A stretch of 64,000 nucleotides of DNA from NCBI RefSeq assembly GCF_003482105.1, contig NZ_QULM01000001.1, positions 930,001-994,000 on the forward strand, read 5' to 3'. This DNA is from Coprococcus sp. OM04-5BH. Its GTDB lineage: Bacteria > Bacillota > Clostridia > Lachnospirales > Lachnospiraceae. The notes below the pieces were generated by a model. It was not told the origin of the DNA and did no database searches. It worked only from the letters and a program-made list of their open reading frames with translations. The translations under genes were made by a program, and so were the position numbers. This document shows positions 26,502 to 35,419 of this stretch, in pieces (within the stretch, counting starts at the first letter, position 1; each line of letters begins with the position of its first letter).

Positions 26502-26915
26502 AAGAGAGTCCATATTAAATGGGACTTTCAGGTAGGACAACAAAATAGGATGGATGACAACAATCTGACAACAAAAAGACGTAAAAAGTTGCATAAATCC
26601 GAACAAAAATGAACTTATTAAAAAATGAATTATAAATGGATGCAAATCAGTTTGGAGAAATATAAAGTACAAACAAATGTTCTCCCGACTATGAAGTCGT
26701 TGAATAGCGAGAAATAGGATTTATGCGGGTTTGCAGAGATATTACAGGAGATGGTACGACACTTAGTACGACAAAATTCAAAAACAAAATACAATAATAT
26801 TCCGCTTAGTGCATAGAAATTAAATATTTGCAAAATTTTAAGGACACTTTCCATTAAGAAATTATTGGAAGGTGTCCTTTTTGTGTCATGAGATAAAACT
26901 AAGAGGAGTGATCAG
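26502..26915. other. Gene-free region past the integrase, probable element end, with terminator
   Basis: No ORF of substance. It holds CGACTATGAAGTCG (26688-26701), a near-palindrome, and an AT-rich stretch. A terminator closes it: AAGGACAC..TTTCC (26840-26852) pairs with GGAAGGTGTCCTT (26867-26879) then T-run. The stem begins like the terminators at 16690 and 20815. Confidence 0.5.
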
Positions 26916-27161
26916 ATGTTAAAGATTAGACTTCAGGGAACAAAGAATGATATACGCTGGTTTGTCCGTCTGCTTCAGAGAGATAAAAGATTTGAATTGA
27001 ATAATGTCTCGACATTTTTTGACAATGTGGGGACAGATAAATACAAGCGTGTATATGCAGAAGTGTCGAGAAAGAAAACGGATTCTGATAAGAAATCCAT
27101 CAATGCAAAACAGTTGAATGAACAATGCCACTATGTAGGAAGTGGCATGGTGATTCGATAG
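26916..27161 (+). CDS. Conserved small protein (DUF3970-like)
   Basis: 81 residues, MLKIRLQGTKNDIRWFVRLL then QRDKRFELNNVSTFFDNVGT. Beta-helix pattern 'KIRLxGTxxDIxWFxxLL' seen in small proteins at the start of conjugative-element replication modules. RBS AGAGGAG is 8 bases upstream; parA follows in 19 bp. Confidence 0.65.
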   Translation: MLKIRLQGTKNDIRWFVRLLQRDKRFELNNVSTFFDNVGTDKYKRVYAEVSRKKTDSDKKSINAKQLNEQCHYVGSGMVIR

Positions 27162-27180
27162 GGAATGGAGGTACAACGGT

Positions 27181-27963
27181 ATGTGTAAAGTAATAGCAAT
27201 CGTGAATCAAAAAGGTGGCGTAGCAAAGACTACGACAACAGTGAACTTAGGTATAGGTTTGGTAAGAGAAGGCAAGAAGGTACTACTTATAGATGCGGAT
27301 AGTCAGGGATCCCTTTCATCAAGCCTTGGCGTAGCAGAGCCTGATGAGCTTGATGTTACTCTCTCGACGATCATGGGTAAAGTGATCAATGATGAAGATT
27401 ATGGAAAGCGGGAAGGGGTTATTGTACATGAGGAGGGAGTATCTTTTCTTCCATGCAATATCGAACTTTCCGGACTGGAAGTCACATTGGTAAATACCAT
27501 GCGGAGAGAGTACATATTGAAAGAGTACATAACAAGTGTGAGAAACTTGTATGACTATATCCTGATTGACTGCAATTCCAGCCTTGGCATGGTGACAATG
27601 AATGCCCTGACTGCGGCTGATTCGGTCATCATACCGATAGAAGCAGCGTACCTTTCCGTAAAGGGGTTGCAACAGCTTATCACTACCCTTGGCAGGACAA
27701 AGAAATATCTGAATCCGAATCTTGGGATAGAGGGAATCGTTTTCACAAAGATGGTTGGACGTACCAATTACGCAAAGGAAATCAAGTCCATGGTGGAAGA
27801 AATCTATGGCAAAAATGTCCGTGTGTTTGGTGCGGTTATCCCACATTCTGTGAGAGCGGCAGAGACTTCCGCAGAGGGTGTGAGTATATTCAAGCATGAC
27901 CCAAGAGGAAAAGTTGCGGCGGCGTATAAGAAGCTCGCAAAGGAGGTGCTTGCAGATGAATAA
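27181..27963 (+). CDS. parA: ParA-family partition ATPase
   Basis: 260 residues. Deviant Walker A NQKGGVAKTTTTVNLG (residues 9-24), LLIDADSQGS, and DYILIDCNSSLG. ParA ATPases segregate plasmids and integrative elements while circular. The A of KGGVAKT replaces the more usual G. Translationally coupled to parB. Signature of a Tn1549/plasmid-like maintenance module. Confidence 0.95.
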   Translation: MCKVIAIVNQKGGVAKTTTTVNLGIGLVREGKKVLLIDADSQGSLSSSLGVAEPDELDVTLSTIMGKVINDEDYGKREGVIVHEEGVSFLPCNIELSGLEVTLVNTMRREYILKEYITSVRNLYDYILIDCNSSLGMVTMNALTAADSVIIPIEAAYLSVKGLQQLITTLGRTKKYLNPNLGIEGIVFTKMVGRTNYAKEIKSMVEEIYGKNVRVFGAVIPHSVRAAETSAEGVSIFKHDPRGKVAAAYKKLAKEVLADE

Positions 27964-28861
27964 ATCCAATAGTGCTTCCAAGATAAAGATGAAATCATTT
28001 GACGATCTGTTTGGTACAAACGAAAATCTGGAACAGGCAAATGCAAATGGTGGTGAAATCCGAGAAATACCTTTAGCAAGTCTGCATACATTCAGAAATC
28101 ATCCGTTTCAGATCCATGAAGATAAGCTAGAGGAAATGGTAGAGAGTGTCAGACAGTATGGCGTGCTTGTTCCAGGAATTGCGAGAATGCGACCGCAGGG
28201 TGGTTATGAAATTATTGCCGGACACACAAGAAAGGCTGCCTGTGAACTTGCCGGTCTTGATACCATGCCGATGTTCATTCGCAATCTGAATGATGATGAA
28301 GCTACCATTGTCATGGTGGACAGTAACATTCAGAGAGAAGATATCTTTCCAAGCGAAAAGGCAAGGGCGTATAGTATGCGTTACTATGCCATGAAACATC
28401 AGGGCATTAAGGGAGATAAGGGTAGTAGCCTTGATATCATGAGTGAGGAAACCGGCGAGAACGCAAAGAAGATTCAGCGATATATCAGACTTGCAAAGCT
28501 CTCTGATGAACTGCTTGACTTTGTTGACAGGAAAAAGATTGGTTTTATTCAGGGTGTTGATCTTTCGTATCTGAACGAGGAGCAGCAGCAGTGGGTACTC
28601 GATATAATACTCGACAGGAATATATTCCCTAATATAGAGCAGTCGGCAAGACTAAAGGCATCCTGCCGGGAAAATATGCTTACGCAGGAAGAAGTGAGGA
28701 ACATCATGCTTCCGGAACAGGTGTCGGTAAAGCCAAGAAAAGTAACATTCAAAGCAGACAGATTGGATGACTACTTTAATGATGAATACACAGAAGAGAA
28801 GATTACAGAGGTTATAATAAGTCTTTTAGATGAATGGAAGAAAAGAGGTGAGAAGGCATGA
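27956..28861 (+). CDS. parB: ParB-family partition protein
   Basis: 301 residues. ParB nuclease-like domain with the motif IIAGHTRKAACELAG (near 85) after IREIPLASLHTFRNHPFQIH, then a helix-turn-helix region (AKKIQRYIRLAKLSDELLDF). Start at 27956 overlaps the parA stop and has GGAGG upstream. No parS site was identified. Confidence 0.93.
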   Translation: MNKSNSASKIKMKSFDDLFGTNENLEQANANGGEIREIPLASLHTFRNHPFQIHEDKLEEMVESVRQYGVLVPGIARMRPQGGYEIIAGHTRKAACELAGLDTMPMFIRNLNDDEATIVMVDSNIQREDIFPSEKARAYSMRYYAMKHQGIKGDKGSSLDIMSEETGENAKKIQRYIRLAKLSDELLDFVDRKKIGFIQGVDLSYLNEEQQQWVLDIILDRNIFPNIEQSARLKASCRENMLTQEEVRNIMLPEQVSVKPRKVTFKADRLDDYFNDEYTEEKITEVIISLLDEWKKRGEKA

Positions 28862-29973
28862 CAAACATCGTAAATACTGGTAATGCGTCGGTGGATGCGC
28901 TGGCAGAAATGAACATCAGTGGAAATGTTACGCCGGTGAATTGGTATAAAACGATTTTACGTGAAAATGGCAAGCCATACCTTCTCGCTATCTGTGTGTT
29001 GTCGGAAATCGTGTATTGGTATCGTCCCGTGGAAGTACGGGACGAGCATAGCGGCATGACAATCGGTTACAGAAGAAAATTTCGAGAGGATTTGCTCCAG
29101 AAAACCTACAATGATTTTGCCGAGCAGTTTGGAGAATCACGGAGAAGTGTGAAGGCAGCGTTTGACAGACTAGAGGAAATAGGTGTGATCCGTCGTGAAT
29201 TCCGTAACATAGAAACAAATAGCGGAATGGTTTTAAATAATGTCATGTATATTGATCTATGCGTTGATAAACTTTACACATGTACATATCTGGACATACC
29301 AGGAGATGACGAAGATGTAGAAAACACAGGGGAAGGAATACAAAAACAGGCTGAATACCAAGCAAATAAGCCTGTTACAAAATTTTGTACCACCTCCTAC
29401 AAAACTTTGTATGACCCTCCTACAAAATTTTGTACCACCCCCTACAAAACTTTGTATGACCCTCCTGCAAAATTTTGTACCACACTCCCACAAAATGATG
29501 TACCCCCTCATACAAAGTTTTGTAATACAAATACAGAGAATACTACAGAGAATACAGGGGAGATTACCTATCCTATCATTCCATCAGGCACAGGCGTGAA
29601 AACTGATACGATGGATAGGATGGATGAAGTGCGCTCATTTATCAAAGACAATATAGATTATGACGGATTGCTTCATTGCCATCCAACAGAGAAGATGGAC
29701 ATAAATGAATTGGTGGAGCTGATAGTAGAGACTATAGCGGTTAAACAGCCGGTAATCCGTATCAACAAATATGACTTTCCATATGATGTTGTTCGGAGCA
29801 GATTGGAGAAGATAGATTTTCATACGATGGAGTATGTGCTGGAATGCCTTCGCAACAATACTACAAAGGTACGCAACATACGAAGCTATATGCTCACGAC
29901 ACTGTATAATGCTCCGGTAACATGTAGTAATTACTATAAAGCAGAAGTAAACCATGACTTCTATGGTAAGTAA
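28858..29973 (+). CDS. Replication-initiator-like protein (DUF6017 type) with internal iterons
   Basis: 371 residues. N-terminal winged-helix part (ENGKPYLLAICVLSEIVYWY ... TYNDFAEQFGESRRSVKAAF) as in replisome organiser proteins; middle part is a repetitive linker TKFCTT.YKTLYDPP; C-terminal domain (NELVELIVETIAVKQPVIRI ... VLECLRNNTTKVRNIRSYML) is DUF6017-like. Overlaps parB by 4 bases. The linker is encoded by seven DNA palindromes, so the repeats are probably kept for DNA rather than protein reasons. Likely initiates replication of the circular element. Confidence 0.82.
   Translation: MTNIVNTGNASVDALAEMNISGNVTPVNWYKTILRENGKPYLLAICVLSEIVYWYRPVEVRDEHSGMTIGYRRKFREDLLQKTYNDFAEQFGESRRSVKAAFDRLEEIGVIRREFRNIETNSGMVLNNVMYIDLCVDKLYTCTYLDIPGDDEDVENTGEGIQKQAEYQANKPVTKFCTTSYKTLYDPPTKFCTTPYKTLYDPPAKFCTTLPQNDVPPHTKFCNTNTENTTENTGEITYPIIPSGTGVKTDTMDRMDEVRSFIKDNIDYDGLLHCHPTEKMDINELVELIVETIAVKQPVIRINKYDFPYDVVRSRLEKIDFHTMEYVLECLRNNTTKVRNIRSYMLTTLYNAPVTCSNYYKAEVNHDFYGK
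29376..29524 (+). repeat. Seven 14-bp palindromic iterons inside the initiator gene
   Basis: TACAAAATTTTGTA and close variants start at 29376, 29398, 29421, 29443, 29466, 29489 and 29511, spaced 22 or 23 bp. Variants: TACAAAACTTTGTA (2 and 4), TGCAAAATTTTGTA (5), CACAAAATGATGTA (6), TACAAAGTTTTGTA (7). Spacing close to two helical turns places all on one face of DNA, as for initiator-binding iterons. Confidence 0.9.
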
Positions 29974-30032
29974 CGATTCATAGCTGCTGGAAACAGCAGT
30001 TGACTATATATTTTTCACCTTCCCTTCCTTTT

Positions 30033-30066
30033 GAGGGGCAGGAGGGCACACCTGCCTCTCGTTTTA
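30033..30066 (+). terminator. Terminator after the replication module
   Basis: GAGGGGCAGG (30033-30042) pairs with CCTGCCTCTC (30051-30060) with one mismatch, then GTTTT. Confidence 0.7.
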
Positions 30067-30142
30067 AGGGGATTGCTGCAAGTATGATTCTTTGATATAA
30101 TCAATGCAACAGTTTTACAAATCGGAATTTGTGAGGGTAATT

Positions 30143-30799
30143 ATGATAAATTTTTTGAATGATATAAGGAATGCAGAAAATCCAATATCCAATAATAGAA
30201 AACTTATAAATACCATAGCGATATTGTTTCTCGGAATAGCTTTGGGAACTTTCTCAAAATATCTGGATTTTCGTCAAACTGAACTTCCAGGTGTGCTTAT
30301 GGCAATAAATGGAGTCTTAGATATTGGTAATTTTCTTGGGCGTTTTGCAATCTGGATATTGATTGCACTGTGTATTTCTATTTATAGCAATTCTGCAATA
30401 AGAGCAAGCATCAATGTTTTTGTATTCTTTGTTGGTATGGTTGCAAGCTACTATTTGTATTCAAACTATATTGCAGGATTTTTCCCAAGAAGTTATGCGA
30501 TGATTTGGTTTGGATTTACAGCTGTTTCTCCATTATTGGCTTTTGTCTGTTGGTATGCAAAGGGGAAAAGCAAACTGGCATTTATACTATCAGCGCTGAT
30601 TTTGGCAGTATTGTTCAATATGTGCTTTGTATATGGATGCTGGTATTTTAATGCAAAATCTGTTTTGGAAGTGATAGTCTTTATTATTGGACTTATTGTT
30701 TTGAGGAGAGACACATTGAGGAGTTCTGCGCTAATGGGAACGATTAGTATAGTTCTTGCAGTTTTACTTGATATGGTTATTCCATTTCATTTTGGATAA
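30143..30799 (+). CDS. Seven-helix integral membrane protein, unknown function
   Basis: 218 residues, mostly hydrophobic with about seven membrane segments separated by short loops (TIAILFLGIALGTFS, FAIWILIALCISIYS, INVFVFFVGMVASYY, and others). Similar in size and topology to the DUF6518 group. GTGAGGG precedes ATG 30143. No neighbour suggests a role. Confidence 0.7.
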   Translation: MINFLNDIRNAENPISNNRKLINTIAILFLGIALGTFSKYLDFRQTELPGVLMAINGVLDIGNFLGRFAIWILIALCISIYSNSAIRASINVFVFFVGMVASYYLYSNYIAGFFPRSYAMIWFGFTAVSPLLAFVCWYAKGKSKLAFILSALILAVLFNMCFVYGCWYFNAKSVLEVIVFIIGLIVLRRDTLRSSALMGTISIVLAVLLDMVIPFHFG

Positions 30800-31002
30800 A
30801 CAACTTCCAGTTTGTTGAACTGAATCCGAAAAGCATTAGGGCGCAGAGGAGATAGAATCCTTTGCGTAAAAGACTAACGAACATATTTAATGAAACATCG
30901 GAACCATCTTCTTTTTGTTGTTTACCTATAATAACGATTGGAGTAGTCGATTATAGACACTGCAATCAAAAAAATCTGAAAATATATTTATCAACATTAC
31001 AT

Positions 31003-31095
31003 AAAAGTGTGTAGATGCACATAAAATGGGAATACATATTGAAATTCAGGTCGTTCTGTGATAGGATCTCATTACTAAAAAGTGTGCAGATGCAC
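31003..31095 (+). repeat. Pair of 18-bp direct repeats before the ATPase gene
   Basis: AAAAGTGTGTAGATGCAC (31003-31020) and AAAAGTGTGCAGATGCAC (31078-31095), one mismatch, 75 bp apart. The second overlaps the region just before the RBS GGGGGAG. They may be regulator-binding sites. The rest of 30800-31111 shows nothing else. Confidence 0.7.
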
Positions 31096-31111
31096 GGAAA
31101 GGGGGAGCGTA

Positions 31112-32368
31112 ATGATGGAGATTAAAAGAGACGCTTACCTACAGCAGCTGACCCTGCGAAAAGATAATGGAATGATAAAGGTGATTACCGGCATTCGTAG
31201 ATGTGGCAAATCCTTTTTGCTGTTTACCATCTTTAAGAGATACTTACTGGAGAACGGCATTGATGTTGATCATATTATTGAGATTGCATTGGACGGTATT
31301 GAAAATGAGGAACTAAGAGATCCTAAGGTGTGTTTCAAGTACATCAAAGATGCCATGAAAGACGATGGCAAATACTATCTGCTTCTTGATGAAGTGCAGT
31401 TTATGTCACAATTTGAGGAAGTGCTGAACAGCCTGCTCCGCATGAGCAATATTGATGTGTATGTCACCGGAAGTAATTCCAAGTTCCTGTCCAGCGACAT
31501 TGTGACCGAATTCCGTGGCAGAGGTGATGAGATTAGAATCTACCCTCTCTCCTTTGCAGAGTTTTATTCTGTCTATGACGGCGATTATGATGATGCATGG
31601 GATGACTACATGATCTACGGAGGATTGCCGCAGATCGTAAGTTTCCAGAGCGAACGACAGAAAGCGGACTATCTGAAGAACATCTTTGCAAATGTCTATC
31701 TGAAGGATGTTATTGAAAGAAATAAGATTCAGAACGTGGATGAGATTGGGATTCTGGTTGATGTGCTTGCATCTGCAATCGGCGCACCGACCAACCCTTC
31801 AAAGATTGCCAATACCTTTGCCAGTGAGCGTCAGATGACTTATGCTAATAAAACCATCTCCAAGCATATCGACTATTTGACAGATGCCTTTTTGATTTCC
31901 AAGGCAAGCCGATACGATATTAAGGGCAGAAAGTATATCGGTGCAAATCTGAAATACTACTTTACGGATCTGGGACTGAGAAATGCACGTCTGAATTTCA
32001 GACAGCAGGAGCCTACTCATATCATGGAGAACATTGTTTATAACGAGCTGTTGATCCGTGGCTACAATGCTGATGTGGGTGTCGTGGATATCTTCGATAA
32101 GGATAAAGAGGGCAAACGTGTTCGCAAGCAGTTGGAGGTTGACTTTGTGGTGAATCAAGGAAACCAGAGATACTATATCCAGGTTGCATATGACATGACT
32201 TCGGAAGAAAAACAGACGCAGGAGTTCAATTCTCTGCGTAATATCCCGGACTCTTTCAAGAAGATCGTCATTGTAAATGGCAGCAAAAAGCCTTGGAGAA
32301 ATGATGAAGGTTTTGTCATCATGGGAATGAAGTATTTCTTGCTGAATGCGAATAGTCTGGAATTTTAA
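31112..32368 (+). CDS. AAA ATPase with DUF4143 C-terminal domain
   Basis: About 418 residues. Walker A GIRRCGKSF (residues 28-36), Walker B YYLLLDEVQ (near 92), then YVTGSNSKFLSS sensor region, then a DUF4143 domain with the restriction-endonuclease-like pattern LEVDFVV ... YYIQVAY. This family is common in gut anaerobes; its task is not established, perhaps DNA or stress related. RBS GGGGGAG precedes the ATG pair at 31112/31115. Confidence 0.9.
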   Translation: MMEIKRDAYLQQLTLRKDNGMIKVITGIRRCGKSFLLFTIFKRYLLENGIDVDHIIEIALDGIENEELRDPKVCFKYIKDAMKDDGKYYLLLDEVQFMSQFEEVLNSLLRMSNIDVYVTGSNSKFLSSDIVTEFRGRGDEIRIYPLSFAEFYSVYDGDYDDAWDDYMIYGGLPQIVSFQSERQKADYLKNIFANVYLKDVIERNKIQNVDEIGILVDVLASAIGAPTNPSKIANTFASERQMTYANKTISKHIDYLTDAFLISKASRYDIKGRKYIGANLKYYFTDLGLRNARLNFRQQEPTHIMENIVYNELLIRGYNADVGVVDIFDKDKEGKRVRKQLEVDFVVNQGNQRYYIQVAYDMTSEEKQTQEFNSLRNIPDSFKKIVIVNGSKKPWRNDEGFVIMGMKYFLLNANSLEF

Positions 32369-32546
32369 GTCGATTTGAGTTGTTGCTGTGTTGTTGTTCT
32401 ATTTCAAAAAAGAGTGAACACGCTGGGAGAATGTCGTGATGTGACAGACCAATATCAAACCGGACGAAGTGCATATTTGCGACTGGGACAATTATTTATG
32501 AGATTATTTGCTGGATTGCTATAAGAATCTGATGAAACGACCTTTC

Positions 32547-32580
32547 AAAAAACAGTTGATTTAGAAGTTAACTGTTTTTG
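32547..32580 (+). terminator. Terminator-like hairpin
   Basis: AAAAACAGTT (32548-32557) pairs perfectly with AACTGTTTTT (32570-32579). Just before the open frame of the truncated toxin gene. Confidence 0.7.
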
Positions 32581-32581
32581 A

Positions 32582-34081
32582 ACCTCTTCTCAGACACAAG
32601 AACAGCAGATTGCGGGTCTCGAAGCAACCCAAAGAGAAGTCGATGAGTTTATTAACTTGACGGTAGATCGTGATAATTCGGCATCATCCGAAATCTCACG
32701 TGCTAAGAAGGACTTTTACAAACAATACTCTTATCTTAAGCCTGACTGCGAAAAGACCGACTGGGAAAAATTTTGCGAAGGTTTGAAAAAGGTCGGTCAG
32801 TGGTGTAAAGATCACTGGAAAGAGATCGTTCTGGTAATTGAAATCGTAGTGGCTGTTGTCTGCATTTGTGTTCCTGGCTTACAGGGTATAGGCACTGGCA
32901 TTCTTATCGGAGCTTTAAAAGGTGCTTTGACCGGTGGCTTGATTGGCGGAATTACCAGTATGCTAACAGGAGGCTCATTCCTAGAAGGATTTGCCCAAGG
33001 TGCATTAGATGGTGCCATAATGGGTGGTGCCTTGGGCGGCGTAGGCGGAATCGCCGGCAAATTCATAACCTGCGGTTCTAAATTAGGAAACGCAATCCAG
33101 ACAACCTCTAAAATCAGCGGGGCCATTTCTAATAGTATGGATGGTTTTGACATGGTATCATTAGGATTGGGGATGATTGATCCTAATAACCCAATCACGG
33201 AACTTAACAACAAAATGCATCAGAGCGATGTATACAACAAGTTCCAGATGGGGGTAAGCTTGGTATCTTCGTTCTCAGGTGCTGCTTCTCAGAATATGGC
33301 GTGCTTTGTTGCTGGTACATTGGTACTTACAACTGCTGGTCTGCTCGCTATTGAAAAGATAAATCCTGGTGATAAGGTTATTTCAACTGATCCTGATACG
33401 CTTGAAACAAGTGAAAAAACTGTCCTTGAAACATATGTCCGCAAGGTGGACAAACTCGTTCATCTTGTAATCAATGGTGAAGAAGTCATCACCACAGACA
33501 ATCATCCATTTTATGTGCAGGGCAGAGGCTTTATTGAGGCTGGTAGACTCCTTGTGGGTGATAAGCTTGTTAGCGTTAATGGTGATGATTTATTAATCGA
33601 AAAGTATAAGATTGAAGAGTTCGAAATATCTGTAAATGTATATAATTTTCAGGTTGAAAACTCACATACATATTTTGTTGGAAGAAATACCGTATGGGTT
33701 CACAATACCGAATGTAAAGTTAGTGATAATAGAAGACGACATATTCTTGAAGGCGAAGGTCCAGATGATCCTGGGCACGGTCCAAATCGCGGATTTGGCA
33801 ATAGTGCTTTTCCAGATACTTGGTCCGATGATAATGCTATTAAGGCTGTCGAAGATGTTGCGAATAGTCCAAAATCAATTTGGCAACAAGCTACAGGTCC
33901 AGGAAGTGGTCGAAATGCACCGAAAACTATTGGTGGTCCAGATCCAAACGCTCCTCTTACCACAAGAAATGGTAGACCAGTTAGATTTACTGTTGAAGGA
34001 CAAAACCATAGTTTAGATATTAGAGTGATTGTTGAACCAGGCGGTGAAGGGATAGTAACTGGCTTTCCTATTAATCGCTAA
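32582..34081 (+). CDS. Polymorphic toxin, 5'-truncated: HINT protease plus EndoU nuclease
   Basis: The frame is open from 32582 (TSSQTQEQQIAGLEATQREV then DEFINLTVDRD), and the first possible start is TTG 32657, without a RBS; the N-terminal secretion part (LXG-like in relatives) is missing. From 32657: one membrane segment and a glycine-rich stretch (residues 45-150), a pretoxin-HINT domain from CFVAGTLV (near 215) to VWVHNTE (near 350), then EndoU with RRRHILEGEGPDDPGHGP, FPDTWSD and IVTGFP. HINT releases the nuclease; EndoU cleaves RNA. The next gene should encode immunity. Likely an orphan toxin cassette. Confidence 0.85.
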   Translation, partial: TSSQTQEQQIAGLEATQREVDEFINLTVDRDNSASSEISRAKKDFYKQYSYLKPDCEKTDWEKFCEGLKKVGQWCKDHWKEIVLVIEIVVAVVCICVPGLQGIGTGILIGALKGALTGGLIGGITSMLTGGSFLEGFAQGALDGAIMGGALGGVGGIAGKFITCGSKLGNAIQTTSKISGAISNSMDGFDMVSLGLGMIDPNNPITELNNKMHQSDVYNKFQMGVSLVSSFSGAASQNMACFVAGTLVLTTAGLLAIEKINPGDKVISTDPDTLETSEKTVLETYVRKVDKLVHLVINGEEVITTDNHPFYVQGRGFIEAGRLLVGDKLVSVNGDDLLIEKYKIEEFEISVNVYNFQVENSHTYFVGRNTVWVHNTECKVSDNRRRHILEGEGPDDPGHGPNRGFGNSAFPDTWSDDNAIKAVEDVANSPKSIWQQATGPGSGRNAPKTIGGPDPNAPLTTRNGRPVRFTVEGQNHSLDIRVIVEPGGEGIVTGFPINR

Positions 34082-34099
34082 TTATGAGAGGAGATTAAA

Positions 34100-34372
34100 A
34101 TGGTAAAAGACGCATATGATATGTTCTTCAAAAATATCTCTATGCAATTTCATGACGACTCTCTTGTGAATGCTCTTGTGGAAGATGCTGAAGAACTGGC
34201 GAAATATGGAGAAAAACGGGTGGCTCTTGAAAATTTTTTGGAGAACGTTTTAGCTAATGAGGTTACGATTTCAAAAGAAGCTGTCACTTTAGCAGAAAAA
34301 GCATTCAGTGATGTTCCAAATGATTATGATATAGAGCTAATAAACGAACTGAAAAAAACCGATGTTACGTAA
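34100..34372 (+). CDS. Probable immunity protein for the EndoU toxin
   Basis: 90 residues, acidic and helical (YDMFFKNISMQFHDDSLVNA then LVEDAEELAKYGEKRVALEN). It starts 18 bp after the toxin stop with RBS AGAGGAG, the standard toxin-immunity order. No named immunity family recognised; assignment is by position and size. Confidence 0.65.
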   Translation: MVKDAYDMFFKNISMQFHDDSLVNALVEDAEELAKYGEKRVALENFLENVLANEVTISKEAVTLAEKAFSDVPNDYDIELINELKKTDVT

Positions 34373-34385
34373 GGGGATGATTTGG

Positions 34386-34559
34386 ATGCCAATGGACAAA
34401 AAAGATCAACTTGCAGAATTAATTTCAAATGCGGAAACTTCCTTTTATAATGGGCAATTACAAGAGGCGTTCAGTCTTTCTTTATCAGCTATAAAACTTG
34501 ATGAGAACTGTAACATATCAAAGCTCCCGGCAGAGCTCCAATCATGTCAAGGTATATAG
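34386..34559 (+). pseudogene. Truncated second immunity-like gene
   Basis: Codons 1-45 from ATG 34386 give MPMDKKDQLAELISNAETSF then YNGQLQEAFSLSLSAIKLDE, a TPR-like start. The sequence then changes character and stops 16 codons later, where a different frame carries another coding remnant. Probably cut by recombination near 34515. Confidence 0.55.
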
Positions 34560-34872
34560 CGGAAATGCTGTCAGAAATTACAAATCACGTTATGGGAAAG
34601 GCATTCGGTCAACTTATACGGTGCTGCAGATTAAGCCGGATTCACCGGTTAATGGTGCCAATGTGTTCTGGTATGAGGGAAATTGCAGCATTCTGGGCAG
34701 TAAGAATGTTTATATAGGCTATAATGATAATTCCATGTCGGTCTTATCACAGTTTGAACTGGTGATGACGGCCATAAGCGGTGCATTTTTATTATTGCAT
34801 GAAGTTTCAGCACTATTGCTCAGTAAGAAAAATCCATACGGCGGGAAGTTTTTCTGGTTCTTTAAATTTTGA
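34520..34872 (+). pseudogene. 3' fragment of an unrecognised membrane protein gene
   Basis: Frame reading SSNHVKVYSGNAVRNYKSRY followed by GKGIRSTYTVLQIKPDSPVN and one hydrophobic segment VMTAISGAFLLLHEVSALLL, ending KFFWFFKF. The frame overlaps the preceding truncated gene and has no RBS-supported start. Confidence 0.45.
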
Positions 34873-34911
34873 CCGGTCCTGTAGTTTATCTTTTGTTTGG
34901 AGGTGTTTATT

Positions 34912-35052
34912 TTGAACAATGTAATCAAAAAAATATGCTTGGTAATACTAGGGCTTCTGCAAGGAACGCTTGGTAGTTACTTAGCATTACTTGGGTGGGC
35001 GTTTGCTTTTCCTGAAACTTCTCCCAGCATAAAAGATTATGTAGAGGAGTAA
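34912..35052 (+). CDS. 46-residue membrane peptide
   Basis: From TTG at 34912 with GGAGG 9 bases upstream: MNNVIKKICLVILGLLQGTL then GSYLALLGWAFAFPETSPSI. One hydrophobic helix after a short basic start. Belongs with the preceding fragment by spacing. No family recognised. Confidence 0.5.
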   Translation: MNNVIKKICLVILGLLQGTLGSYLALLGWAFAFPETSPSIKDYVEE

Positions 35053-35203
35053 ACGCCTCATAGTGGGTACTCAGGAAGAGGGGAAACAGAACTCTCAGCC
35101 GAAGCAGAGAAAGAAATCCCAAGACAGGGACAGATAATCACGACATAGGAAACATCACCGCAGGGCGACCTGCCTTGCGGTCTTACATATATTTTGACAG
35201 TAG

Positions 35204-35239
35204 AACACCCTGCAAGATGTAAAAATCTTGCAGGGTGTT
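35204..35239 (+). terminator. Strong rho-independent terminator
   Basis: AACACCCTGCAAGAT (35204-35218) pairs perfectly with ATCTTGCAGGGTGTT (35225-35239), then T. Confidence 0.9.
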
Positions 35240-35316
35240 TGATAAATGCATATAAAAGTTTTTAATAAACACGTATTACTATATCAATATTTTTTGGATA
35301 ATGTGTAGGTATAGTA

Positions 35317-35399
35317 GGTGTCAATAATCAAAAGTATTGACACCAAAAATTAAATGTAGTAAAATCAAGGCATAGAAAGGTGTCATAACTTGGTGTCAA
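35317..35399 (+). promoter_or_regulatory. TTGACACC site cluster, likely recombination site or operator of the serine recombinase
   Basis: GGTGTCAATA (35317-35326) and TATTGACACC (35335-35344) form a perfect 10-bp inverted repeat with an 8-bp centre. GGTGTCATA (35379-35387) and TGGTGTCAA (35391-35399) follow. All share the TGTCA/TGACA core and lie within 105 bp upstream of the recombinase start at 35420. Confidence 0.7.
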
Positions 35400-35419
35400 A
35401 AAACGAAAGGAGATTTTAT

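Noticed and set aside
26600..26760. A tRNA gene serving as attachment site for the second integrase
   Set aside because: CGACTATGAAGTCG looked like an anticodon arm, but no acceptor, D or T arms could be paired around it.
29376..29524. A CRISPR-like array
   Set aside because: Unit spacing is 22-23 bp with nearly constant intervening sequence, the segment is coding, and the units are palindromic iterons.
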